DNA from: Clostridium tetanomorphum
GTDB lineage: Bacteria; Bacillota; Clostridia; Clostridiales; Clostridiaceae
Assembly: GCF_017873215.1 (NCBI RefSeq)
Contig: NZ_JAGGKA010000011.1
Location: 62,001 to 126,000, forward strand
DNA length: 64,000 nucleotides
Direction of reading: 5' to 3'
In this document: piece after piece, positions 24,812 to 34,500 of the stretch
How positions within the stretch are numbered: the stretch's first letter is position 1
How the letters are laid out: the number at the start of each line of letters is the position of its first letter
Position numbers and translations under genes: made by a program
The notes under the pieces: generated by a model
Databases searched by the model: none
What the model was told of the DNA's origin: nothing
Seen by the model: only the letters and a program-made list of their open reading frames with translations

Positions 24812-26338
24812 ATGAAACTTTTAAAAATGAAAAAAACCAATATGCTAATAGTGGTAATGTTAGTTACTTCTTTACTTATGTCTGCATGTGGAAAAGGTGC
24901 AGTACAAACTAACAATAAGTCGGAAAATAAAGAAACAGAAGTAACAAAAGTAAAGCCAAATTTAGAGTTAATTGGTGAAAAAGAATTAAGTAGTGTAGAA
25001 GAAAATAAAATTCCAGATGTAACAAAAGAAAAATGGGCTTTTGATGTAGGAGCAACAAAGCCAATTGTGTCACCAGATGGAAAAAATGTACTTGTTATTG
25101 AAAAAGACAAAATGGCTTGGTATGAAATAGAATCAAAGACAAAGAAATGGGAAACAGCTACATATGGAGGCATATATAGTTATGTTATTAATAATAACAA
25201 GCTATATATGTCAGAAAAATATGCAAATAAAAAAGAAAAAAAAGAAGGAAATGTTATTTGCCTAGATGTAAATACCGGAAAAAAAATTTGGAAATACAAT
25301 GTGCAGAAGGATTTAGCACCAGTTGTTAAAAAATATAAAGATGAAAAAGCAAAGTTAAGCATTTGTTGTAATATTCAAATGGTAGGAGATAAAGATAATC
25401 TTTATGTAGTAGGAAGTACTTCTTGGGAAAAAGGTAAGGAAAAAGACAAATGTGAAATACTTATGGCAATTGACAAAAATGGTAAAAAGCTTTGGCAAAC
25501 AGAATCTCATGGATATCCTGGCATGCTTAGCATGAGTCAAATGAGTGTAATCGATGGAGTACTAGTAATGGGTAATTATAGCTACAATGATAAGACTAAT
25601 GGACCAGCTAGTGTAAAAGCTTATGATATAAGTAATGGTAAAGAGGCTTGGAAATTTGATATCAAAAATGATCAAGAAATGTCTTACAGTAAAACTACTA
25701 ATGTATCAGTTGGTGTAGTAGGAAATAAAATAGTTGCTGTAGCTAGTCATGGAAAAATTTATGTTTTAGATTCAAAGGGTAATAAAATTAAGGAATTTGA
25801 TGGATTTAAACCTGAAAAGTATAAAGATATAGTTTTGTGTACAAGCATAACAAACAGCAGCATTGAATTTGGAAAAAATGAAATTATTATTGCTCCTAAA
25901 AAAACTGTTGTAAAAGGAGCTAGCAATTATAACGCTAAATCACCTGCACAACATTCTGATGTTGGGATGATTAAAGTTTTTGATTTAGATGGAAATTTAA
26001 AGTGGAAATTTAGAATAGGTGGATCAGTTACAAACATAGCTATGAAAGGCAACTACTTATTTTTAGCAACTTCTCATAATCAAGATACTATGGATTATAA
26101 GTACTGTGGAGTTTATGCTTTTGACATTTCAAAAGATGGAAAAGGAAAAGAAATAGACGTTAATAGTAAGGATGCTGTAGAAAAATATATAGGATACTAT
26201 AGTACTGATGGAGCTATTATTTATAATTGTTTATCAGTTTCTGATGATGGAAAAGTAATTTGTGCTACGACTTGGCCAACTAGAGTTGGAACAGAAAAAC
26301 ATGGAAAACATTCTTTATATATGTTGAAGTTAAATTAA
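24812..26338 (+). CDS. PQQ-like beta-propeller lipoprotein, cobalamin-regulated
   Basis: A 508-residue secreted lipoprotein whose signal peptide ends in LMSAC (Cys26). The body is a beta-propeller with repeated blades of the PQQ/WD type, e.g. VICLDVNTGKKIWKYNV, MAIDKNGKKLWQTES, VKAYDISNGKEAWKFDI, VYVLDSKGNK-like strands and IKVFDLDGNLKWKFRI. No enzyme motif is seen. It is the first gene behind cobalamin riboswitch 1 and precedes the ECF genes after a terminator-like hairpin, so it should be made in excess. I infer a surface corrinoid-binding or delivery role; binding has not been shown by anything in the sequence. Confidence 0.85.
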   Translation: MKLLKMKKTNMLIVVMLVTSLLMSACGKGAVQTNNKSENKETEVTKVKPNLELIGEKELSSVEENKIPDVTKEKWAFDVGATKPIVSPDGKNVLVIEKDKMAWYEIESKTKKWETATYGGIYSYVINNNKLYMSEKYANKKEKKEGNVICLDVNTGKKIWKYNVQKDLAPVVKKYKDEKAKLSICCNIQMVGDKDNLYVVGSTSWEKGKEKDKCEILMAIDKNGKKLWQTESHGYPGMLSMSQMSVIDGVLVMGNYSYNDKTNGPASVKAYDISNGKEAWKFDIKNDQEMSYSKTTNVSVGVVGNKIVAVASHGKIYVLDSKGNKIKEFDGFKPEKYKDIVLCTSITNSSIEFGKNEIIIAPKKTVVKGASNYNAKSPAQHSDVGMIKVFDLDGNLKWKFRIGGSVTNIAMKGNYLFLATSHNQDTMDYKYCGVYAFDISKDGKGKEIDVNSKDAVEKYIGYYSTDGAIIYNCLSVSDDGKVICATTWPTRVGTEKHGKHSLYMLKLN

Positions 26339-26346
26339 ATTAAGAG

Positions 26347-26379
26347 TCAACCTATTTCATTAGGAATAGGTTGATTTTT
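26347..26379 (+). terminator. Intra-operon intrinsic terminator after the lipoprotein gene
   Basis: A perfect 10-bp stem TCAACCTATT/AATAGGTTGA (26347-26356, 26365-26374) plus T5. The next gene starts 20 bases later with no separate promoter seen, so this is probably a partial terminator that sets lipoprotein over transporter levels. Confidence 0.85.
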
Positions 26380-26399
26380 ATAGTAAGGTAGGTGATTTT

Positions 26400-28505
26400 A
26401 TGAATAACAATATAAGAGAGAAAAAGTATAGAAAAGGGTGCTTTATTTTAGTATACTTATTTATTTTTATTGGTATATTTTATCTAAATAAGGATTTAGT
26501 ATATGCCTACCAGAATACTATTAAAACTATTGAAGGACCTAAAGTTGGTAACAATGAAATTGTTGTTAAAAAAAGTAAGGGGTTATATGAAGTAAATATG
26601 CCTGAGGAAAAATTCCCAAGTGAAGTAAGTTGGAATTGGAAAGGTCAGGGACAGGTGTGGGCTTGTGTAAAATATTCTGATAAAAATGTTATTTATTATT
26701 TAATGGGAGATAGCCAAGTCCCTAAAGTTAAGAACTTTACTTTTATAGATTCTAATGGTATTCCTCGGGTAATAGTTCCAAAGATTTTTAGAGTACAAGA
26801 AGGAAAGGTGAATTTTAATCTAATTAATTCCTATTATAAATATTATGGGAATAGAGTTGTAAATGTTGAAAGCATATCTTTTTATGTTAATACACAAGAT
26901 AACGTAAAAATTAAAGATTTTAAGTTGTTAAATTATAAGGATAAAGTTTCCGAGGATGAGAGCATTGTCATAAATGGAGAAGAAAACAAATTATATATAG
27001 GAACTCACATACCGCAAGGTAATACCAAAGATTGCTATATGATAAAAAATAAAACATTACCTATGGAATTTTCTCTTAGAGCTGTTGTTGATAAAGATAC
27101 TAAAGGTTATCTAAAGATTTCATTTCCAAGCAGTATAAATATTAGTTCTATTAGCAATGATAAAATTCGATTTATAGATAAGCATACATTGAAATTACCT
27201 ATTAATGCAGTTAAAGGGTACTATGAAGAAAAAGTAATGATTATGGCTAGTATTGAACAATCAGGTACTTTTAATATAGAAGCAGTTTTAGGTAATGAAG
27301 TAAAGAAATTTTCTAAAAATATAAAAGTAATTGAGTTAAATGAAGTAAAAAATAAAATCAATGTTTTAGAAGAAGGAGTTTATCCTATTCAGCATGGGAA
27401 CTATGAAACTACATTAAAAAAGGAACTTAAAAATAATATTAAAGTAAAACAAAATATTAGTGATGGTATACATCGTTTTATAGGTACTGATGAAGAATAT
27501 GATAATCCAGCAGGATTAATTTCGGGAATTTTTAAAAATTCTAGTGAAGTTGATATTCCAGTTCATGTGAAATTTGCTGTGTTAGATGATAAAGGTAAGG
27601 AAATAACATACTTTAGAGGAGAACATTTTGATAAGGAAGAAGAATTAAAATCTGTTCCTGAAACTAATATGGTAGTTAAAGCCAACAGTACTATGGATTT
27701 AAAAATGCCAATATTTGCTGACGCCTATTCAGTTAAACCAGGAAAATATAAGGGACAAATGAAAGTTTCTTTTTTTGGATCTGATTGTAATCTTATTATT
27801 AAAGAATTTGATCTATATGTACATAAAGAGTCACAATTTCAAAAAATTATAGGGATTACAGCTATTGTATTATCTATACTTTGTTTAATATTGCTTTATA
27901 TAAAGCAAAAAAAGTGGACAAAGGATTTGAGAACAAGTGAAGTAATGTTAATAGCTTTGTTTACTACAGTTAAGTTTTCATTAGTTGATGTGGCATGGTT
28001 TGTTATGGGAGATGTAATAAGAGCAATATTAGGTCCTTTAGGACCATTTATGCATTTGTTAACGGGAATATTTTGGGATGTAATCAACTCTCTTTTCCTA
28101 GTTACTTTAGTTAGTTTAGTATCAAAACCAGGTGTTATAATAATATCCACTATTGTAAGACTTATTTTGAAAGCTATAGCTTTTGGAACCTTTAATCCAG
28201 TAGCTATATTATTGATGTTGTCATATTCAGTTATTTCAGAAGGATTATTATACTTAGCAGGGTTTACTAATGGGAAAAGACAATTTAAAACTAATTTTAA
28301 AGTATTTTCTATAATAGCATTAATTTTTGGTATACAAAACTGTTATTCTACTTATACCTTTTATTATATATGGATGTATTTATATAGATTATTTTATCCA
28401 AGTTGGTACATTAACATTAATGCAATTTTTTCAGTGATTTATTCCATTGTAGGATCAATAAGTGGAATTTATCTTGGGAAAAAATTAAAGAAGGTGATGG
28501 ATTAA
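26400..28505 (+). CDS. ECF transporter S-component-like protein with large extracytoplasmic domain
   Basis: A 701-residue protein. A signal-anchor helix (about 14-33) is followed by ~440 residues of beta-rich extracytoplasmic sequence. The C-terminal ~220 residues start with a helix near 480 and hold six membrane segments (LMIALFTTVKFSLVDVAW-like first segment, then ILGPLGPFMHLLTGIFWDVI and GFTNGKRQF) in the style of ECF S components. The gene overlaps the T-protein gene by one base (TAATG) and lies behind cobalamin riboswitch 1. The likely role is substrate recognition for a corrinoid or cobalt/precursor. The fusion of a large outside domain to an S component is unusual. Confidence 0.75.
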   Translation: MNNNIREKKYRKGCFILVYLFIFIGIFYLNKDLVYAYQNTIKTIEGPKVGNNEIVVKKSKGLYEVNMPEEKFPSEVSWNWKGQGQVWACVKYSDKNVIYYLMGDSQVPKVKNFTFIDSNGIPRVIVPKIFRVQEGKVNFNLINSYYKYYGNRVVNVESISFYVNTQDNVKIKDFKLLNYKDKVSEDESIVINGEENKLYIGTHIPQGNTKDCYMIKNKTLPMEFSLRAVVDKDTKGYLKISFPSSINISSISNDKIRFIDKHTLKLPINAVKGYYEEKVMIMASIEQSGTFNIEAVLGNEVKKFSKNIKVIELNEVKNKINVLEEGVYPIQHGNYETTLKKELKNNIKVKQNISDGIHRFIGTDEEYDNPAGLISGIFKNSSEVDIPVHVKFAVLDDKGKEITYFRGEHFDKEEELKSVPETNMVVKANSTMDLKMPIFADAYSVKPGKYKGQMKVSFFGSDCNLIIKEFDLYVHKESQFQKIIGITAIVLSILCLILLYIKQKKWTKDLRTSEVMLIALFTTVKFSLVDVAWFVMGDVIRAILGPLGPFMHLLTGIFWDVINSLFLVTLVSLVSKPGVIIISTIVRLILKAIAFGTFNPVAILLMLSYSVISEGLLYLAGFTNGKRQFKTNFKVFSIIALIFGIQNCYSTYTFYYIWMYLYRLFYPSWYININAIFSVIYSIVGSISGIYLGKKLKKVMD

Positions 28506-29419
28506 TGAGAAATGAGTTTGCAGAAGTGGAATCAAAAGAAAGTATTTTTAATTATTTAGATGTTAGAACAAAAATGATAATGCTAGTATGCTTTGCAGTT
28601 ATTGGTATGGTTCTATCTGGGTGGAAAGCTTTATTTACTATATTTTTATTTGTATGGATTATAGTCATAGTATCTAAAGTTTCATTAAGAAAAGTTAAAG
28701 TACTTATTATTCTAAACTTATTAACAGTTTGGGGAATTATATGGATACAAGCAATTTTTTATGAAGCATATCCAAGAACACCTCTTTTATATATTTTGCC
28801 GCCAATGGTGGTAGAGCCATCTACTCCAATTATTGGAGGTCTATGGGAAGGGATAGCTATTTATTATGAGGGATTTGTACATGGAATGACTCAATCTTTA
28901 AGAATGGTAATTCCTATGACCTTTGGAATGCTTATATTTTGGACGGAAGATCCTATTAGAATTTTAATTGGATTAAATAAACTTAAATTACCATACACTA
29001 TATCTTTTATGGTAATGACTTGTTTAAGATTTATACCAATAACATTTTCAGAAGTAAAAGTAACTGTAAACTCACAAAAATTGCGTAAATATAAACCCTT
29101 TGATGCTAAAGGAGTAATATTTTTGTATGGAATTTATAGAACAGTTATTCAGACTTTAGTACCACTTTTATCTAATTGTATAAGGAAATCTATGAATATG
29201 GCTAGAAGTGCAGATTCCAGAGCATTTCGCGCCTATGATGAAAGAACACAACTAAGAAAAATTGAGATGAAAATTTTTGACAAAATAATTATAACTTTAT
29301 TTTTCCTATTAACAATTGGAATTATTTTATGTAAATTGTTAGCTTATTGTTCCAATGCACGGATTTACTATAACAATAGATTGCTACCAATATATTGGTT
29401 TACACATAAATATCTATAA
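28505..29419 (+). CDS. ECF transporter T component (CbiQ/EcfT-like)
   Basis: A 304-residue membrane protein with about six helices. The conserved coupling motif appears as MARSADSRAFRAYDERTQLR near residue 238, the Ala-Arg-x-x-x-Arg-Ala pattern by which T components sit on the ATPases. The N-terminal FNYLDVRTKMIMLVCFAV matches the family start (DPRTKL). It is translationally coupled to the S-component-like gene (one-base overlap). A dispersed repeat of ~130 bases separates it from the double-ATPase gene. It should be the energy-coupling scaffold of the cobalamin-controlled importer. Confidence 0.9.
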   Translation: MRNEFAEVESKESIFNYLDVRTKMIMLVCFAVIGMVLSGWKALFTIFLFVWIIVIVSKVSLRKVKVLIILNLLTVWGIIWIQAIFYEAYPRTPLLYILPPMVVEPSTPIIGGLWEGIAIYYEGFVHGMTQSLRMVIPMTFGMLIFWTEDPIRILIGLNKLKLPYTISFMVMTCLRFIPITFSEVKVTVNSQKLRKYKPFDAKGVIFLYGIYRTVIQTLVPLLSNCIRKSMNMARSADSRAFRAYDERTQLRKIEMKIFDKIIITLFFLLTIGIILCKLLAYCSNARIYYNNRLLPIYWFTHKYL

Positions 29420-29423
29420 ACAG

Positions 29424-29555
29424 AGTTCTTGTCTTCAGAGGGAATTTTTACTCCTTAGAAGTCGTTATCCTTTAGGGGAAATCGTTATCCAGGGAGATAG
29501 CTACTCTTTACTTCCACCTTGAAGAAGAGGTAGAGCGAGTAGTCATCGGATAAAG
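29424..29555 (+). repeat. Dispersed structured repeat, copy B
   Basis: Homologous to 6268-6391: CTTC..GGGAATTTTTACTCC..GAAG hairpin (29432-29460), then AAATCGTTATCCAGGGA, CTCTTTACT, GAAGAAGAGG, TAGAGCG, TAGTCAT and GGATAAAGG. Relative to copy A it has an extra CGTTATCC unit and a 4-base deletion in the inner hairpin. Outer TTATCC/GGATAA pairing is kept, and the middle helix becomes CTACTC/GAGTAG. It also lies inside a transporter operon. Confidence 0.75.
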
Positions 29556-29616
29556 GCTTGTGTGAACAATAGAGTGTTAGTTTATTTATAAATATTTATT
29601 ATAGGAGAGAATGCAA

Positions 29617-31149
29617 ATGATAAGAATTGAAAATATTTCTTATAGGTACCCTAATAGAGATAATAATGCTTTACAGAATATAAATTTACATATAAAAAAA
29701 GGGGAATTTATTCTTCTTTCTGGTAGTACAGGTTGTGGAAAATCTACATTACTTAAGTGTTTAAATGGAATTATACCTCATGAAACTACAGGAGATTTAC
29801 AGGGAAATGTATTTATTGGTGATATTAATACTAGGGAATATCCTATTAGAATATTGGCACAAAAAGTAGGATTAGTATTTCAAAATCCTGATGAACAGAT
29901 ATTCTCCACTAAGGTATTGGATGAAGTAGCTTTTGGCTTAGAAAATTTATGTTTTTCTGAAGAAGAAATAACAAAACGTATAAATTGGGCATTAGAAAAG
30001 GTAGGTATGAAAGAATATATTAATTCTAGTACAAGTGCACTATCAGGGGGACAGAAGCAAAGAGTAGCTTTAGCATCTGTGCTAGCACTAAAGCCTGAAA
30101 TATTGGTGTTGGATGAACCAATTAGTCAGCTGGATCCCAAAGGAGCTGAAGAGGTTTTAGGAGTAATAAAAAAATTAAGTGATGAAGGTATGACAATTAT
30201 ATTAGTTGAACATCGTCTACATGAAGTAATATCTTGGGCTGATAGAATTATAGTAATGAATGAAGGAAAAATTGTATTAGATTGTAATACAGACGAAGTT
30301 AGTAAATATTTTCATATATTTAAAGCATTAGGATTAAGAATACCTAAAAAAAATAATATAGACTTAAAGTTATTACTAAATAAGTATGGAGAACACATAA
30401 CTAAAAATTCATCAAAACATTTAAGAGAAAAAGTTATAGAAATGAAGGATGTTTTTTTCTCCTATGAAAAGAAAAAAAGAAAAAAAGTTCCTAATTGGAT
30501 ATTGAAAGGAATTAATTTAGATATTTATAAGGGGGAAGTAGTAGGCATATTAGGCAATAATGGAAGTGGGAAAAGTACATTAATGCATCATATAGCAGGA
30601 TTATACAAGCCTTATGAAGGAGATGTAATTATATGTGGAAGGAATACTAAAAAAAATAGTGCCTTTGAATTAGCAGGTACAGTAGGAATACTTTTTCAAA
30701 ATCCTGAATTAATGCTTACTTGTGACACGGTTTATGATGAAGTTGCTTTTGGACCACGTAATCTTAAATATTGTAAAGAAAAAGTGGAAGAAGTAGTTAA
30801 TAAAAATTTAGATGCTCTTGAATTAAATGAGTTAACTAATTATCACCCCCAAACTATTTCAGGAGGGCAGAGATTAAGATGTGCAGCAGCGTCTATATTA
30901 TCAATGACACCGGAAATAATTTTATTAGATGAACCTACTAGTGGACAGGATATTCTACATATAAAAAGGCTAATGGAATTATGCAGAGTTCTTTCAGAAA
31001 ATGGAACTACTGTAGTGTTTATTACCCATGATTATGAAGTAGCTTTAAGGTACACACATAGAGTGATTTATATAGAAGATGGAAATATAATTATGAATGT
31101 TGAAACTAGAAATATTTTAAATGAATATGGAGAAGAAGAACTATTTTAA
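29617..31149 (+). CDS. ECF transporter double ATP-binding protein (EcfA/CbiO tandem)
   Basis: A 510-residue protein with two ABC ATPase domains. Domain 1 (about 1-240): Walker A GSTGCGKST, Q-loop VFQNPDEQIF, signature LSGGQKQRVAL, Walker B ILVLDEPISQLDP and EHRLHEV. Domain 2 (about 275-510): Walker A GNNGSGKST, LFQNPELML, signature ISGGQRLRCAA, Walker B IILLDEPTSGQD and THDYEVA. The FQNP(D/E) motif is typical of ECF-type CbiO ATPases. AGGAGAGA at 29603-29610 favours ATG 29617 over ATG 29611. It completes the ECF importer of riboswitch unit 1 and is followed by the promoter of unit 2. Confidence 0.93.
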   Translation: MIRIENISYRYPNRDNNALQNINLHIKKGEFILLSGSTGCGKSTLLKCLNGIIPHETTGDLQGNVFIGDINTREYPIRILAQKVGLVFQNPDEQIFSTKVLDEVAFGLENLCFSEEEITKRINWALEKVGMKEYINSSTSALSGGQKQRVALASVLALKPEILVLDEPISQLDPKGAEEVLGVIKKLSDEGMTIILVEHRLHEVISWADRIIVMNEGKIVLDCNTDEVSKYFHIFKALGLRIPKKNNIDLKLLLNKYGEHITKNSSKHLREKVIEMKDVFFSYEKKKRKKVPNWILKGINLDIYKGEVVGILGNNGSGKSTLMHHIAGLYKPYEGDVIICGRNTKKNSAFELAGTVGILFQNPELMLTCDTVYDEVAFGPRNLKYCKEKVEEVVNKNLDALELNELTNYHPQTISGGQRLRCAAASILSMTPEIILLDEPTSGQDILHIKRLMELCRVLSENGTTVVFITHDYEVALRYTHRVIYIEDGNIIMNVETRNILNEYGEEELF

Positions 31150-31185
31150 GCTTAAGGATTTGGAGGCAAAAATCAGGAAAATATG

Positions 31186-31214
31186 TTGAAATTTGAATAA
31201 TTAACTGATATAAT
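31186..31214 (+). promoter_or_regulatory. Promoter of riboswitch unit 2
   Basis: TTGAAA (31186-31191), a 17-base spacer and TATAAT (31209-31214), about 30 bases before the second cobalamin aptamer. Confidence 0.8.
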
Positions 31215-31245
31215 GAATTTTATGTTAACAATACAATTTAATATT

Positions 31246-31442
31246 ATGTTTTAGGTACCTTTTTAAGGTTTAATAGGGAAAGTGGTGAAAATCCACTACA
31301 ACCCCCGTTACTGTATACGGTTACGAAGCCAAATCCACTGGAGAAAACTCTCTGGGAAGGATGGTAGAGGATGACCCGTGAGTCAGGAGACCTGCCTAAA
31401 TCATCGGTATGAGTAGCTTCGGAGGGAGGTGAAACATATATA
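31246..31442 (+). promoter_or_regulatory. Cobalamin riboswitch 2
   Basis: A second class I cobalamin aptamer, almost base for base the same as copy 1 from TTTTAGGTACC through the B12 box AGTCAGGAGACCTGCC (31381-31396). It differs at scattered positions and in the peripheral stem before the closing GGAGGGAGGTGAAACATA. It controls the long cell-wall/Btu/CobN operon that follows. Confidence 0.95.
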
Positions 31443-31506
31443 GGCATGATTTTAAATATTGTTGTAAAATATTTAAATAAATATTCCTTATAAGTATATG
31501 CATATA

Positions 31507-31537
31507 AACCTTCGCTTTGCGAGGGTTTTATTTTTTT
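31507..31537 (+). terminator. Expression-platform terminator of cobalamin riboswitch 2
   Basis: AACCTTCG/CGAGGGTT (31507-31514, 31520-31527) followed by TTTATTTTTTT. It is the near-twin of the terminator at 24750. Confidence 0.9.
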
Positions 31538-31588
31538 ACATATAACACATAATTATTAATTTACTTAATTTGGGAGGTCATTATAACT

Positions 31589-34500
31589 ATGAACAAAAAA
31601 AATCATAAAGCTCTAGCCAGTGTTGCGGTAATGAGTTTAGTACTAGCTTCAACAAATGTACAAGCAGCATCACAAGTGACAAGGATGCCAGGTGCTGATA
31701 GATTTACAACAGCACAAACAGTTGCAAAGGAATCTTTTAAAAAGGCAGAAAATGTTATATTAGTTAATGGTTTAGGATATGCAGACTCTGTATCTGCTAC
31801 ACCTTTTGCAAAATTAAAAAGTGCTCCTATTCTTTTAACTGATGCTTTAGATAAACCATCAAAAGATTTATTAGCTACTTTAACTGAACTAGGAGTTAAA
31901 AACATATATATAGTAGGTGGAAAAGGCGTAGTTACAGAAATAATGGAAAAAGAACTTGGCAAAAGTTATAAAGTAGAAAGAATTGGTGGAAATTCAAGAT
32001 ATGAAACCAATGCTGAAATAGCTAAAAAGGTTATAGCTGCAACTAAAGCTGAAAAAGCAATACTTGTAAATGGACAAGATGGATATGCGGATGCTTTGTC
32101 AGTAGCTTCCATAGCTGCAACTAAAGGATACCCAGTTATATTTGGTAATAAAAATAAGGTTCCTACAGATGTAAAAGATGCTATTAAAAACGTTAAAGAG
32201 GTATTAGCAGTAGGTGGAGAAGGTGTATTACCAGAAGAAATTTTTAAACACATAAAAGCCAAGAGAATAGCTAAAGGTTCAGATAGATTTGATACTAACT
32301 TAAAAGTATTAGAACACTTCAATGGAGATTTTAAGTTTGACAATATATTTGTAGCGGCAGGTGGAGATGACAGTAAATCAAAGTTTGCAGATGCTTTAGT
32401 GGCATCAGCAGCTGCTGCTAAGCACGGTGCTCCAGTTGTATTAACAGGACTAGGTGCTAATAAGGAAAATGTTGATAAGTCTATTAAGTATATTAAAGGA
32501 AAAATGGGAGATAAAACTAAGGTTACAGTGGTTGGTGGAATAAATTCTGTAAGTGAAGCCATAGAAAAAGAATTTAAAGATAAAAAGCAAATACCTGGCA
32601 AAGCTGAAGTTAAGTCAGTAGAAGCTATTAATTTAAACCAAATAAAGGTTATATTTGATACAAAAGTTCATTCTAGTACAGCTAAAGATGTAACAAACTA
32701 TGAATTAGACGGAATAAGATTAAGCAAAGAAACTGCTATTGCAGTTAGTAAAGATGGAGGGGTTTTAATTACTCTTGCAAAAGCAGAGTCGCAAGGAGTG
32801 GAAAAGACTTTAAAAATTAGAAAGGGTATTTTAACTGAAGATAAGTCAAAATTTATAAAAGAGGATAAATTTAAAATTAAATTTAAAGATATAACACCTC
32901 CAACAATTAAAAAAGTAGAAGCTAATTTTGGCAAAAAGGTTGTAATAGAATTCTCAGAAGCTATATTTGTAGAAGGAAAGGATAAAGAAGAAGTACTGAA
33001 AATATTAGCTGAACAACTTAAAATAAATGGTGAAAACATAACTAGAATAGGATTTGAAAGTTCACTTTCTAAATTAAAAAATTCATTAAAAGCAAAAGAA
33101 ACTAATAAAGATGGATTCTATATAGATGGAGTAGAATACTATTTAGGAGAAGCATTGCCAGGTGGAACTAATAAATTATATGTTCCAGATGGTAAGAATG
33201 GTGAATATTTATCAGATGCAGTAGGCTGGGTTGTAAAAGAAAATACAATGGATTTCAAAGTTGAAGAAGTAACTGGAAAACCAACGGTAAAATCTATTAA
33301 AGGTGGATCTGATGGCAAGATATATATAGAATTTGATAGAGCAATGGATAAAGAATCACTTAAAAGATGCAAAATCACTTTAAATAATAGTTATGAGATT
33401 GAAGATAAGGCAAAACTTGAAAAATCTGATACTCAAATTAAATTTGAAGATGTAACGAATATTAGACCAGGTCTTAATAGTGTAGAAATAGGTAATAAAT
33501 TAAAGGATGCCTATGGAAACAAAATAGAAGATGAAATAAGATTAACATTTACTGCAACAAAAGATGAAAAAAAACCAGAGGTTAAATATGTATTAACAGC
33601 AGATAATAACACTTTAACAGTAGTTTATAGCGAAGATGTATTAGAAAATGTAGCTAAGAGTGTAGGTAATTATACTTTAAAGGATTCAAGAGAAAATAAA
33701 GTTATTATAAGTGAAGTTAAAAAAGTATCCAAAGATGTTTATAGTGTGATTACAAAGGAAAAACTAGATGGATTAAAATACACTTTAGAAGTGAAAAATA
33801 CTATGGATCCATCAGGAAATATAATGGAGGATTATACAACTATAATTAATGGAGCACGAGTTACTCCAACTGTTAATGAAGTTGTAAATACAGGTAAGGA
33901 AAAAGATGGGCAAAAAGAAAGATTGGCCATACTATTTGGTCAAGAAATGAAATCATCAACTATAAATAAAATTGATAATTATAAATTTAAAGATGGAGAT
34001 GGAAAAGTTAGAAGTTTACCACAGGATACTAACATAAAGGTTTCTAGAGATGGAAAAGTTGCAAGGCTTGAATTGCCAGAAACTTATATTGTAAAAGAAA
34101 AAGATAAAAAAGTAGATAGTAAGTTAGCCTCAAAGATAGTTACAGCAATTATAATTGATGAAAATGTTGAATCAGTAAGTGGAGTGAAAATGGGAGTAGA
34201 TGATACACAGTATATAAATGCTTCACCTACAAGTAAAATTAAGGTAAGTGAAGAACCAATGACTCTTAAAAAACATAGAGATAATGTAATAGTTGAACTT
34301 AGATACACTGGTTCTATTGATAAAGTGGGAAACAAAGAAGACTTTAAGTTCAAAGCAGGTGATAAAGAAATAACTGCAGATAGAATTAATGTAAAAGGTG
34401 ATTTTATTGAATTTAGATTTAAAGATAGTGATGAAGATTTAGTTGAAAGAGCAGGAGTAGATTTACAACTTAAAGGACTTGGAGAAGTTATAGACTTTTC

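Noticed and set aside
31244-31447. 67-codon minus-strand frame
   Set aside because: Entirely inside cobalamin riboswitch 2; it is a shadow of the conserved RNA.
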